Shown here: piece by piece, positions 9,684 through 20,737 of the stretch
How positions within the stretch are numbered: the stretch's first letter is position 1
Layout of the letters: each line of letters begins with the position of its first letter
Assembly (NCBI GenBank): GCA_963921195.1
Contig: OY992537.1
Coordinates: 31,665,911-31,729,910, forward strand
DNA length: 64,000 nt
Direction of reading: 5' to 3'
Origin: Pegoplata infirma
Lineage: Eukaryota > Arthropoda > Insecta > Diptera > Anthomyiidae
The notes under the pieces: model-generated
What the model saw: the letters and a program-made list of their open reading frames with translations, nothing else
What the model was told of the DNA's origin: nothing
The model's database searches: none
Position numbers and translations under genes: made by a program

Positions 9684-10958
9684 TAGTGTTTCCAATTATT
9701 CGACCCTGCCGGTTAACCGGTTAGGGCATTATTCGAAAATTGACGAAAATTGGTTAATCGGTTATTCGGGTCGATTAATCGGAAAAAGTGGCGATTAATC
9801 GATTAATCGTCAAAAAAGTGAAACATTAATTTTAAAAGTTATGTAACAAAATCACGAAAGTAATGGTATTAATTACTAAAATGTATAAAAGTTTAATGTC
9901 GCTAAAGTGCATTTATTCCGAATTCACGGAAATTTTCGAAATCTATTAAAATTTAAATTTTTAATTAAATTTTTTTTTTTTAAATTTTTTGTGTGCAGTT
10001 TTTAAAGGGGAACCCCAAAACGCAATTAATTGAAATTTAGATTTATATAATAAAAGTTCCTAAATTTTATTTGGAATTTTCTAAATTTCAATCGGGATTT
10101 CTGTTTTTCAATTGGGATTTCAAAATTTTTAACTTTAAATTTTGATTTCCTAAACTATGAATATCAATTCAGATTTGTGAAATTCAGTTGGCTTTTCTAA
10201 ATTTCAATGGTATTTCTTAATTTCAATCGGGATTTTTGAATTTTAATTGTGCTTTTCAGAATTTTAATTGGCATCTTCTAAATATTAACTTTGATTTATA
10301 TAATTTTCTAAATTTCAATTGGGATTTCAATTGAGATTTCAGAAACTGAATTATCTTTTCTGAATTTCATTTAGAATTTTTAAATTTCAATTTTGCTTTT
10401 CTGAATTTTAATTGAGATTTCTTAATTTCAGTAGGCTTCTTTAAATTTCAATTTTGTGAAATTGGGATTTTCTGAATATCAATTCGGATTTCTAAATTTC
10501 AATAAGCTTTTCTGAATTTGGATTGGGCTTTCGTAAATTTTAATTGGGCGCTTCTGAATTTCGATTTGGTTTTCTGAATTTCAATTGGGATTTTTGAATT
10601 TGAATTAGCTTTTCTTAATTTTAATTGGGATTTTCTGAATGTTAATTGGGATTTTCAATATGGCGTTTGAAAACATTAATTAGGATTTCTAAGTTTTAAA
10701 TGATGTCTTCTAAATTTTTATTTTGCTTTTCTTGAATATTTTTTCTGTAGTTTTGACTTTTTTCGGAAGTGTTGGTAAAAAAGAGGAAGTGTTTCAAACA
10801 AATTGTAGTAGAATATAGAGATAATTAATCGAACCATTTTAACCGATTAATCGGGTCGAATAATTATTTGCGTTTTAAATTATTTGTTTCGATATTAACC
10901 GAAATAGAGGCGATTAATCGAGGAATCGGTTAATCGATTAACCGAATTGGAAACACTA
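9684..10958. mobile_element. Non-autonomous hAT element (1275 bp), 8 bp TSD TCCCTTAC
   Basis: TIRs TAGTGTTTCCAATT and AATTGGAAACACTA, flanked by an exact 8 bp duplication TCCCTTAC (9676-9683 and 10959-10966). The uninterrupted site TTTGTTCCCTTACTCAAACT is present at 9498-9517, so the insertion is proved within the window. An 8 bp TSD and a TAG.G tip are hAT superfamily signatures. Subterminal regions carry CGATTAATCG/GGTTAATCG clusters, likely transposase-binding repeats by analogy. No transposase ORF. Confidence 0.92.
10010..10750 (+). repeat. Internal degenerate minisatellite of the hAT element
   Basis: About 25 degenerate units of roughly 27-30 bp around TTTCTGAATTTCAATTGGGA, filling the middle of the hAT element. 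It probably replaced or expanded within the lost coding region. Confidence 0.8.
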
Positions 10959-12036
10959 TCCCTTACTCAAACTTCTTTCACCCATAACTTCTTCAATAAT
11001 GGTCCAAATTGCAAATTTTTTTACGTACTTTTAAAAAAAATCCAAAAAAAAATCTTAAAGGTGCTTCAGAATGCGATTTTTAAGTTTTAAATTTTAAATC
11101 TCATTTTTGAAAATGTATGTACTCTCTGATTTTTTAAAATTTTTGTATGTAAAACTTCTATCAATTCTACAATTTTTTTGCGCAGGATCGTGGGATAACG
11201 ATTACACTGTGCAACAAATTTTGGGTCATCGCATTGAGCCTCATTGCCTTCAGCGCCATATGAAAGTAGACCATCAAGTGGACAAAATCACCAAAGGGCT
11301 TTGCAAAGTCAGTTCGGATTTCTTTTTTATAGCTCACTGAAGTTTTAATATTTTTGTCAAAGGCGTTTGGAAAACGTCAAAAATTCTATAATAAAAACAC
11401 ATCTGAGCTTCAAAATATGATTTGATGTCTTCAGTGAAATATTATGGCGGTTCTTTTCTTAGAACATTTTAACCCTCTAACGTTCTTTAAGGGGTCATTT
11501 TAGTCCTTTTTCAAAAACTAAACACAGAAGTCTAATAAAACGTCCATTTAAAGAGTTAAAATGTTCTACAAATATTTTCCTCATAAAATTTCACTAGGGG
11601 TTGTCAAATGTTCAAAGTTTGTTCGACATGCGCAAAGTGCTTAAAAAGGGTCAAGTATAAATAATCGATGTTTGTTATTTTTTTTTTTACCAAAGCAGTG
11701 TTAAAAAATATAGACAAAAAACAGTGCAAATATACTTTTGAGCTAAAAATGATGTTCTGATGTGTTTTATAAAATTTTATGATGATTCTTTTCTTTAACC
11801 AAATTAACCCTCTAGCTTCCGTTTTAAAGGGTAATTTTTGTCCTTTTTTAAAAGAAATACAAAAAAGTCAATAAAAAAGGCAGTTAAAGGGTTAAAATGT
11901 TTTACAATATTTTCTGCATCAAATTTTACTAGGGTACGTCTAAGACAGAAAGTTCGTCCAGCATATAGAAAATGCTTAAAAATTTTAAAGTAATCAAATT
12001 TTTTTTTATATTTTTTTTGGGCCGAAATATAAAAAA

Positions 12037-13040
12037 AAAACAAGTAACAAAGTTAAATTCGACTTTGTCGAATGTATTAATACCCTCCACGATGTAAAAA
12101 AGTTTATTTGCAAAAAAAAAAAACAAAAAAAAAAATTAAAAAAAAAATCCGCGAAAAAAGTTTTATGGTAAAAAAAACAAATTCGACGAAAATGTTTTTT
12201 TTTTTTTTAAATATGTTTGTACATGTTAAAATACCATTCGGTGATCAATTCTGTTCACATGTGTCAAGCAGCATCCGAATTAAAGCATTTTGTGTTTTTA
12301 GGTTATGTTGAATGTACCACAATTTTAGAGGTGTTCTTACATTTTCGTTCATAACTTTTGAACCGCTGTTTCGCTATTTTCGCCAAAGAGGTGCTAATTC
12401 TCATCCATGTAACTTCTTACCAATTGTTTTTAGCAAAATGTGTCACAAATAGTTTAAATATCAATTTCTTCAATCTTTCAAAAATTATAAAAAAATAATT
12501 TTTTTTTTTTAAATCCAAAACTTTTTTGACTTTTTTGTCAAATCGGACCCTTTTTTTGAATCAAAAGAAAGCTTAGGTCTTTTCGTCACCTAATTCTTCT
12601 TCGTCCTCAAATATATTTTTGCTGCACAAACAAATTTCCTAAGATATCTGAAATGGTGATCACGGCCAAAGTATTAAAGAGATATATGTAACTAGACTTA
12701 GCGTTTTTACTTGTTGTTGCCCTAAGCAGTTTGGTATTGCATTTGAGCGTAATCGGTTCAGCGGTTCAAAAGTTATGAACGAAAATGTAAGAACACCTCG
12801 AAAATTGTGGTACATTCAACATAACCTAACAACACAAAATGCTTTAATTCGGCTGCTGGTTGACACATGTGAACAGAATCGATCACCGAATGGTATTTAA
12901 ACAAGTACAAACATATTTTTTTACAAAAAAAAAAAAACATTTTCGTCGATTTTTTTTTTTACCAAAAAATTTTTATTTGCGGATTTTTTTTTTATTTTTA
13001 ATTTTACGACAAAGTCGAATTTAACTTTGTTACTTGTTAT
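12037..13040. mobile_element. Central inverted pair of mini-me pieces
   Basis: ACAAGTAACAAAGTTAAATT...GACTTTGTCGAATG at 12037 is mirrored by GACAAAGTCGAATTTAACTT...TTGTTACTTGTTATT at 13010-13040. Inside, TTCGTTCATAACTTTTGAAC (about 12340) is mirrored by GCGGTTCAAAAGTTATGAAC (about 12760). The 350 bp between the arms (12371-12725), with GGTGCTAATTCTCATCCATG and TCGTCACCTAATTCTTCTTC, is unpaired and unrecognised. This pair marks the axis of the large inverted repeat. Confidence 0.65.
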
Positions 13041-13861
13041 TTTTAAATTTCGGCCCAAAAAAAAAATATAAAAAAAAAATTTGAATACTTTAAAATTTTA
13101 AAGCATTTTCTATATGCTGGACGAACTTTCTGTTTTAGTAAAATTTGATGCAGAAAATATTTGTAAAACATTTTAACCCTTTAACTGACTTTTTTTATAA
13201 ACTTTCTTGTATTTCTTTTAAAAAAAGACAAAAATTACACTTTAAAAGGGGAGCTAGAGGGTTAATTTGGTCAAAGAAAAGAATCACCGTAGAATTTTAT
13301 AAAACACATCAGAACGTCATTTTTAGCTTAAAATATATTTGCACTGTTTTTTGTCTATAATTTTTTACACTGCTTTGGTAAAAAAAAAAAAATAACAAAC
13401 ATTGATTATTTATACTTGACCCTTTTTAAGCACTTTGCGCATGTCGAACAAACTTTGAACATTTGACAACCCCTAGTGAAATTTTATGAGGAAGATATTT
13501 GTAGAACATTTTAACCCTCTAAATGGACGTTTTATTAGACTTCTGTGTTTAGTTTTTGAAAAAGGACTAAAATGACCACTTAAAATGGCAGTTAGAGGGT
13601 TAAAATGTTCTAAGAAAAGAACCGCAATAAAATTTCACTGAAGACATCAAATCATATTTTGAAGCTCAGATGTGTTCTTATTATAGTATTTCTGACGTTT
13701 TCCAAACGCCTTTGATAAAAAAATAAAAACTTCAGTGGGCTATAAAAAAGAAATCCGAACTGACTTTGCAAAACCCTTTGGTGATTTTGTCCATTTGATG
13801 GTCTACTTTCATATGGCGTTGAAGCCATTGAGGCTCATTTTTCTTGTTGCACAGTGTTATT

Positions 13862-14510
13862 ACTATTTTTTAAAATTTTTTTAAAAAATTTTATTGTAAT
13901 TTTCCAATCTTAAAATCAATTCTACTGCTCCAATGGTGCGTCATATAGGGGTCATTTTCAAGGCCGACCCCCATTAATTTTTACGTCTTAACATTTCTTT
14001 GGAACAAACTAATACCTTATCTCCAATTTCTTAGGGGGCTCCCACACAAAACGACATTTTTTAAAATTTGCTCCAAAAGCTCTAACTGCCCTAATAGTGC
14101 CCTTAGAGCAATCAAATGTATGACCGACATCCAATATTTTTTTAGTCCAAACATTTTCTCATAACACACCTACCCTCTATCTTGAACTATTAAAGCGGTC
14201 CCCATACATTTTTTTTTTTATTTTTTGTAAATTTGTTTTATTTAATCAGCTTCTACCGGTCCAATGGTGCGTCCGAGAGGGTTTATTAGTGAGACCGACC
14301 CCTATTTATTTTTACCCTCCAACATTTTGGCAAAACATACCTACACCCTATCTCCACTCCCTTAGTAGGCTTCAATTCAAAATTACATTTTTATAAATTT
14401 TTGGTATGGCTTGGAAATGACCCCTCTATGACGCACCATTGGAGCAGTAGAAATGATTTTAAGATTGGAAAATTACAATAAAATTTTTTAAAAAAAATTT
14501 TTTGGGCAAA
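13862..14510. mobile_element. Nested foldback element in the right arm
   Basis: TACTGCTCCAATGGTGCGTC (about 13922) is mirrored by GACGCACCATTGGAGCAGTA (about 14430), and ATTGTAATTTTCCAATCTTA by TAAGATTGGAAAATTACAAT. Three internal TCCAATGGTGCG/GGACCGACCCC-like units alternate between them. The left arm reads straight through this point (about 11180-11200), so this block was gained by the right arm only. Confidence 0.65.
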
Positions 14511-14746
14511 AAATTTGTAGAATTGATAGAAGTTTTACATACAAAAATTTAAAAAAAATCAAAGAGTACATACATTTTTAAAAAAGAAGTTTAGATTTTA
14601 AAACTTAAAAATCGTATACTAAAGCACTTTTAAGAATTTTTTGGAATTTTTTTTTTAAAAGTACGTAAAAAAGACAAAAATTTTGAAAAAAAAAATTGCA
14701 ATTTGGACGATTTTTGAAGAAGTTATGAGTTAAAGAAGTTTGAGTA

Positions 14747-15296
14747 CACTCAGAAAATTATGTAAGTTACTACATGTTAGTTGTTTATATATTTTACAGT
14801 AGTTAGTTGTTTTCAACTACAAAGTCAGTTGTTTTTGTATGAAAAATATCAAACAACTATTTCTGTTAGTTATTTTAAGTCGTTTTTTTGAACAACTTAC
14901 AAAAAAAGTACTGTGATGTAGTAACAGTTATTTAAAGAAGTTAATTTTATTATTTTATCTCTGAAAAATTTTTAAAGTTTTTTTCCATAAAATAAAAACA
15001 AATTTTCGTTTTTTAATTTTCCACAACTTTTTGTAAAAAAAAAATTTGGTCTTTATTTTTTTTTTGAAAAATATTTTGAAAATTATATTTGATTGTTTTA
15101 TTTTTACTACATTTTAGTTGTTTTGACTACAAATGTAAGTAGTTTTTACTACATAAGTCAGTTGTTTTTTGTCAGTTAAAATAACTAACATTGTTAGTTG
15201 AATTAACTGAAAAAGTAGTTGACCCTAAAACAACTTACAAAGTAGTTATTTTAACTGACTTTTTCAGTTGATTTTACTAACATAATTTTTTGAGTG
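14747..15296. mobile_element. MITE with CACTCAGAAAATTATG termini, TA duplication
   Basis: Starts CACTCAGAAAATTATGTAAG, ends ACTAACATAATTTTTTGAGTG, flanked by TA on both sides (14745-14746, 15297-15298). The mirror arm carries the uninterrupted site (GTTTGAGTAAGGGAACAAAC as reverse complement of 9495-9515), so the TA duplication is verified. Repeated AGTTGTTTTnACTAC and its inverse fill the interior. A TA target points to Tc1/mariner-type mobilisation. Second copy at 61182-61730. No ORF. Confidence 0.88.
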
Positions 15297-15475
15297 TAAG
15301 GGAACAAACTACCGATTTTTAAAAAATCGATATCTTCTGAACGGGTCATCAAAAAAATCTGAAAATTTACCACGAAGGAGTTTTCGAAGGGTAATAAAAA
15401 CTGTTAACAAATTGGGAAAATAAAAAAAAAAATTATTCAAACTGTCCGATTTGACATGGAATGCCCCATATATTA

Positions 15476-15860
15476 TTCATTCATTATCGATTCTAAGACA
15501 TTATATGAATGTCCGTGGCACGGTGCACAACTATCCTCCTGAAATTTAACACGAATATGTCTTCAGGTCCTAGGCAGGTTAATTTCGTAAATGTGCAACA
15601 GGGGGAACTTTTTTCCCCCTTGAAAATTTCAACCAACCTCTGAAAAACGCATTTTTTTTTAAGTGTTTTCTTGTATTTTTGTTAAACACACGAAACATTT
15701 TGATGAAGGAAGATGTTCAGAGTCCTGCACTTGGACCAGGGGAATTAAAGACTATTGTTTGTTTTTAGCGCACCCCTTTTTAGGGCGTAGATATCCAAAA
15801 AAAATTTTAAAATAGTGATAAAATTGTATAACTTTAATGAAAAACAGCATTTTTGACGAA
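15476..15860 (+). repeat. Right part of the mini-me split by the large inverted repeat
   Basis: CATTATCGATTCTAAGACAT follows the TA core, then CTGAAATTTAACACGAATAT, GCAGGTTAATTTCGTAAATG and GGGGGAACTTTTTTCCCCCT. The last three blocks are also in the mini-me at 31064-31591 in inverse order. It ends at a T-tract/CATCAA array. Confidence 0.6.
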
Positions 15861-16425
15861 TTTTTTTATCAAATCTTTTTTTTCTTCATCAAAGACTTTT
15901 TCATGAAAAACTTTTTTTCCTTCCTCAAAATTTTTTTTTATAAAATTTTTTTTTCATTATATTTTTCCATCTAATTTTTTTCGTCATCAATTTATTTTTT
16001 TTTTAATAATTTTTTTCATCAGCAATTCTTTTTTTTTTCAACAATTTATTTTTTTTTCATAAATAAACTTTTTTATCAGTTTAATTTCTTTTACCAAAAT
16101 TTTTTTTTGTTTTCACAAAATTTTTTTCTTCTCCATCAAAGACTTTTCTCCATCAACAAGTTTTTTTTTACCAAAAATTTTTATAAATTTTTTTTGTCAA
16201 CAATTTTTTTATCTCATCAAAAAAAAATTTTTTTTTCAAAAAAATTTTTTTAATAATTTTTTTTGTGAATATTTTTTTTTTAATAATTTTTTTTTTATTA
16301 AAAATTTGTTTTTCATAAAAATTTTTTTTTTGGTTAAACTTTTTTTTATCAAATTTTTTCATCCAATTTTTTTTTCATTGAATTATTTTTTTTCATATTT
16401 TTTTTTTATTTAACTGTTTTTGCCA
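15861..16425 (+). repeat. CATCAA/T-tract array, no head
   Basis: Degenerate units with TTTTTCATCAA, TTTCATAAATTTTT and CATCAGCAATTC. It starts next to a mini-me remnant. The lysine-rich minus-strand frame at 16168-16362 is an artefact. Confidence 0.85.
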
Positions 16426-17237
16426 CAACAATGTTTTTCTACTACAAATACTTTTTGACCATGGTGTATTTCCAGTAAAATAGTATATTTACACTAGCAT
16501 AATCGTATATTCTGCTTGATTTTCAATGTTCTTCTTGTTACTTTCATGTTAAAAAAAAATGTTTGACTACTAGTATTTTCCAAATAGAAAAAAAAATCTG
16601 AAATTTATAAAAAAAAATATTTCATGTTTTGTTCGTGCCAACATTTTTGATAGTCCTTTTGCAATTGATGTTGGTGTTCTTGAACGGTTGTTTTTTTATT
16701 TTCTAGATTTGATGATGACTTTACTTGCTTAAGGTTTTTGGGTTTATCACTGCTTTGTTGCACATTTTATAATGCCCACTTGTAATAAAGTGATTGCACA
16801 TAAAAAGTACTTAAGGTGTGGTTTATAACAAACAACAATAAGATTTTGTCCATAAAAAAATACAACGAAATTTGAAATTCTTACTAAAGGAACGAAAACT
16901 TGCAAGAGAACAAAAAGTCAATAACAAAAATAAAAAATCAAGGTAACAATGAAATGGTCATAACAAAAGAAAATATTTAATATGAATTAAAAAGATCAGT
17001 TATGTTAAATTAAACATTGATTACACTGTCAAAGCATCTTTTAATTAGCAAAATTGTTTTGCTCATATTATTGATATAGGTGTTGCCTTAAAACAACAAC
17101 CTGTTATATCCTGCATTATTCATTATAGCATGGAACGTTCTTCCAACGTTCTTCGAATTTGCCTAATTGTTTGTATACACTTGCGCAATAGAGAAAAAAT
17201 ATCTTATCCATTTTCGGTTGTTTAAATTAAAAAAAAA
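16426..17237. other. Unassigned AT-rich sequence
   Basis: Composition less simple than the surroundings (for example GGTTTTTGGGTTTATCACTG near 16735) but no coding frame, repeat family or RNA gene recognised. Confidence 0.4.
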
Positions 17238-18419
17238 CAAGTAGAAAAGTTAAATTCGACTTGGCCGAATCTATGAATACCCTCCACAATGCCCTTTTTA
17301 AGTGATAGTAAATTTTCTAACGTGAAAAAAATAAAATTTTTGGTTAGAAATATTTTATTTTCTGTAAAAAAACTTTTTTTTATTCATTTTTAAAAAAAAA
17401 AAAATTACTAATTTTTTTTTTGAGTGTAAAATTTTTTTTCGAGTGTATTTTTTTTTTGTTTTAGTGTAAAAAAACTTTTTTTTGTTAATTTTTGAAAAAA
17501 AAAAAATAATTTACCAATTTTTTTTTTTGAGTGTAAAATTTTTTTTGAGTGTAAACTTTTTTTTGGTTAGAAATATTTTATTCTCTGTAAAAAAAACTTT
17601 TTTTATTAATTTTTGAAAAAAAAATTACAAATTTTTTTTTTTGAGTGTAAAATTTTTTTTGAGTGTATTTTTTTTTTTGTTTTAGTGTAAAAAAACTTTT
17701 TTTGTTAATTTTTGAAAAAAAAAAACAAAATAATTTACCAATTTTTTTTTGAGTGTAAAATTTTTTTTGAGTGTAAACTTTTTTTTAATTGTATTTTTTT
17801 TTTGGTTTAGTGTAAAAATATTTTTGTGTGACAAAAATACCTTTTAAAATATTTTTCTGACTTACAAATGTTTTTAAAACATGTTTAACGGGTTTTCAAC
17901 ACGTGAATTTAAGGTGAACTAATCTGAAATTTACGGTTTTGCTAATAACTTTTGAACCGCCGGACCGATTTGGCTGAAATTTAAAACGAACCGGACCAGA
18001 GGAACGGTAAATATATATGCCATACTTCAGCACCCTCAGAATTGCCGTTCGAAAGTTACCGTGTGTTTTATCTCGTAAATTCCAGAAAACCCCTTGCCGA
18101 AATTCACTCATTTGCTTATAACTTTTGAACCACTGGACCGATTTCGCTGGATTGCAATACCAACCTGACCAGGTAAATGTCCAACATATATGCCAAACTT
18201 CAGGAGCCTCCGTAAAGTCTTTCAAAAGTTAGCGTGTTTTCAACAGACAGACAGACGGACAGACGGACGGACTGACGGACATCGCTAGATCGTCTTAAAA
18301 TTGATCGAGGATCATGAATATATATACTTTATGGGGTCCTAGACCAATATTTCGAGGTGTTACAAACGGAATGACAAACTTATATATACCCTCTATCACT
18401 AGAGTGGAGGGTATAAAAA
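17238..18419 (-). mobile_element. Mini-me-like element, full length, expanded GAGTGTAAA minisatellite
   Basis: Minus orientation: ACAAGTAGAAAAGTTAAATT, CGACTTGGCCGAATCTATGA, then three blocks of TTTTTTTGAGTGTAAAA minisatellite (17405-17815), two body units with TAACTTTTGAACCRCYGGAC, a GACA/GGAC tract (18245-18280), TATATATACTTTATGGGGTC and CTCTATCACTAGAGTGGAGG. It is longer than the 5985-7026 copy mainly through the minisatellite. Confidence 0.8.
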
Positions 18420-19090
18420 TCATGATTTTTATGCAAACTTAGTTTTCTTTAAAAATAAAAAAAAAATTAAAATAACGAAGTATAAGAGCAATATCTGCGA
18501 AAGTATTCATTTGACTTTTACCATTTGAAAATCTTTCGACTCCAACAGTTCCATGCTTCATACCAGTGCACTCAAATAATACCTGCTAATTTTGTACTCT
18601 TGCCCATAACATTAAATCATTATAATGTTTTGCTGAAGATTTTGGTGTACTTTCCAAAGGCGCTCCATTCCAAACAAATAGAAATATCGATCGAGGACCC
18701 CATTAAAATGATTTATTATTGATCCATTTCTAAAATACTCTAGGTATATACATCCGCCAATCTGTCTGTAAAAATCCAGATGCAGTCCAAACAAAAAGAG
18801 CTGTCGATTTGGTAAATGAGTGTATTACTTAAGTGAAAAAATTTATTTTTAAATTTTAGAGAGTATAAACGATTCGGCACAGAAGAATTTAACACTTTCA
18901 CTTGTTTTTTGTTCATTTGTTAAACAAATGGAACATTTTTATGTCAGAAGTTTAAACTTAGTGAAAAAGTAAATTTGGTAAAAAAACGAAAAAAAAAAAA
19001 ATTAAAGAAGTTGTTATAAAAAAAATTGTTTGATAAAAATTATAAAAAAAAACAATTTTTGATGAAGAAAAAAAAAATTAAAAAAAAAAA
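18420..19090 (+). repeat. Mini-me CCCATTAA-subfamily piece running into a CATCAA-like array
   Basis: TTGTACTCTTGCCCATAACA, TAATGTTTTGCTGAAGATTT, GGACCCCATTAAAATG, GATTCGGCACAGAAGAATTT, CACTTTCACTTGTTTTTTG, then TAGTGAAAAAGTAAATTTGG and GATGAAG/A-rich units from about 18980. This is the same order as in the cassettes at 51 and 57-59 kb, without a head on the far side. Confidence 0.55.
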
Positions 19091-19107
19091 TTATTGGTTA
19101 TGTTTTT

Positions 19108-19270
19108 TCGACTTTTTTGTTTTGACTTCAATAAGTAAACTGATAATCAAGCTCGAGGCCTTAGCTTTCAATAATTTTTTTTTTATTATTTTTTCAATTA
19201 TTTATTTTAGTTTTCGATATTTCGTCACAGATGACATCTTCAGGATCTTAAACAAATTACAAAAAAATAT
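19108..19270 (+). mobile_element. Penelope-like terminal hairpin, copy 1 (hairpin on minus strand)
   Basis: CAAGCTCGAGGCCTTAGCTT, an AT-rich stretch, then CGATATTTCGTCACAGATGA CATCTTCAGG. Read on the minus strand it is CTGAAGA, T, stem GTCA, loop TCTG, stem TGAC, GAAA, TATCG: the CUGANGA...GAAA arrangement of hammerhead-like motifs reported in Penelope-like retroelements. One extra T precedes the stem. A related tail with a different but equally complementary stem is at 39490-39570. Assignment to Penelope-like elements is inference. Confidence 0.4.
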
Positions 19271-19289
19271 AAAAAAAATGAAATCTGAT

Positions 19290-19640
19290 TAAGTGTTTTT
19301 TATCGGCACATGCCATTTCTGTTTGTTATTAAGGGTTTGTGATTGAAGAAGAAAACATGGTATTTCTAAAGACTATTTTTAATGTGGATTTATTCCAGAC
19401 CATGGTTTCTGTAGCCACCTCTACATCATCAGTGGAGAAAATTACATTAGATTTAAATTGTTTGATTTTTGTAAGACTTTTTTTTCTATATGCTTTTTCA
19501 TCAACAGACTTAACTCTGATTGGAATAGAACCCACGTTCTTCAAATTTTCCATCAGTTTGCAAAGCAAGTACTCTACCATCTGAGCTATCGCCCTGATTG
19601 ACAAACTAACAGCAGAAGTTGGTTCGTATTTCATTACAGA
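19290..19640 (-). mobile_element. tRNA-derived SINE-like element (tRNA-Ala-like head)
   Basis: On the minus strand the head reads GGGCGATAGCTCAGATGGTA then GAGTACTTGCTTTGCAAACT. It has an A-box TAGCTCAGATGG (complement of 19577-19588) and a B-box GGTTCTATTCC (complement of 19522-19532). The D-arm and TTTGCA anticodon-loop text resemble insect tRNA-Ala(TGC), but the T-stem and acceptor stem do not pair well and the variable region is too long, so it is not a working tRNA. About 200 bp of body follow to about 19320. The 80-100-codon frames overlapping it are chance frames. Confidence 0.5.
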
Positions 19641-20737
19641 TGTTAAGTGTGTGACGTCAACAGAAGATTTTTATTTTACACAAACATTATTACGATCCTT
19701 AGAAACAACAACATTCCTTAATCTCTCCATTTTTTTTATTGATTTTTGATTAATTTTTATTAAACAATGCAAATTGTTTTATTCGACCTTTAAAATATTA
19801 TATTTTGAGGATGTTTATTCTGGCACGAGGTCATTATTTTCATTACTAATTAAAACCATGATATTCTCATAGCATAATTTTCAAGAAAATTATTTTTTTG
19901 TTTTAAATTTATTTATGTTGGTCATTTTGTAAGACTTAATCGACACGTGTTTCGGAATTTGTTAGATTCCATTGTCAAGATTATTTAGCACAAATAGAAA
20001 CGATTTACACAGTAGCAAACGAGTCTAATGACAAATCGTTTGCTCACAAACTAAAGTATTAATACATATTCGACTCTATCCACAATGTGAATTAGAAAGA
20101 CGAAGAAATTTAAAACATATTTAAAACATTTTTACATATGATAGTCCATTGGACTACAACAATATGTTATTTGTTGTTGTGAGTGTAATAATTCCACATT
20201 AGGGTTATTCATCACTATGGCGTGCCAACCATTATGTTCAAATTCTGATAAATTTTTATTAAACAATAAAAATTGTTTTATTCGACCTTTAAAATATTAT
20301 ATTTTGAGGATGTTTATTCTGGCTCGAGGTCATTATTTTATTTACTAAATAAAACCATTCTCATAGCATAATTTTCAAGAAATTTTTTTTTTGTTTTAAA
20401 TTTATTTATGTTGGTCATTTTTGCAAGACTTAATCGACACGTGTTTCGGAATTTGTTAGATTCTATTGTCAAGATTATTTAGCACAAATAGAAACGATTT
20501 ACACAGTAGCAAACGACAAATCGTTTGTTCACAAACAAAAATATTAATACATATTCGCCTCTATCCACAATGGGAATTAGAAAGACGAAGAAATTTTACA
20601 ATACTAGTAAGGCAACGATTGTCATACAACCTACAAAAATATTTCAAACATTTTAACATACGATAGTCCATTGGACTACAACAATATGTTATTTGTTGTT
20701 GTGAGTATAGTAATACCACATTAGGGTTATTCATCAC

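Larger units (their letters stand above)
9331..15475. mobile_element. 6.1 kb inverted-repeat element (GGRGCATTCCATRTCAAAT termini) with nested insertions
   Basis: Left tip ATATATGGAGCATTCCATAT, right tip ATGGAATGCCCCATATAT. Inside, long blocks pair inverted: CATCGCATTGAGCCTCATTG with its inverse near 13810-13835; CACCAAAGGGCTTTGCAAAG with CTTTGCAAAACCCTTTGGTG; ATTTGATGTCTTCAGTGAAA with TTTCACTGAAGACATCAAAT; CCCTCTAACGTTC with GGCAGTTAGAGGG. Arms total about 2.3 kb each once the nested hAT (9684-10958), mini-me pair (12037-13040), foldback (13862-14510) and MITE (14747-15296) are removed. No transposase is recognised. It is inserted in the TA core of a mini-me. Whether it is a foldback transposon or a head-to-head duplicated element cannot be decided here. 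Confidence 0.7.

Noticed and set aside
19516..19600. Functional tRNA-Ala(TGC)
   Set aside because: A-box and anticodon region look right, but the acceptor and T stems do not pair and the variable region is too long.
19329..19634. 101-codon minus-strand ORF and overlapping 81-codon plus-strand ORF
   Set aside because: They overlap a tRNA-derived SINE-like sequence (A-box/B-box); no protein similarity recognised.
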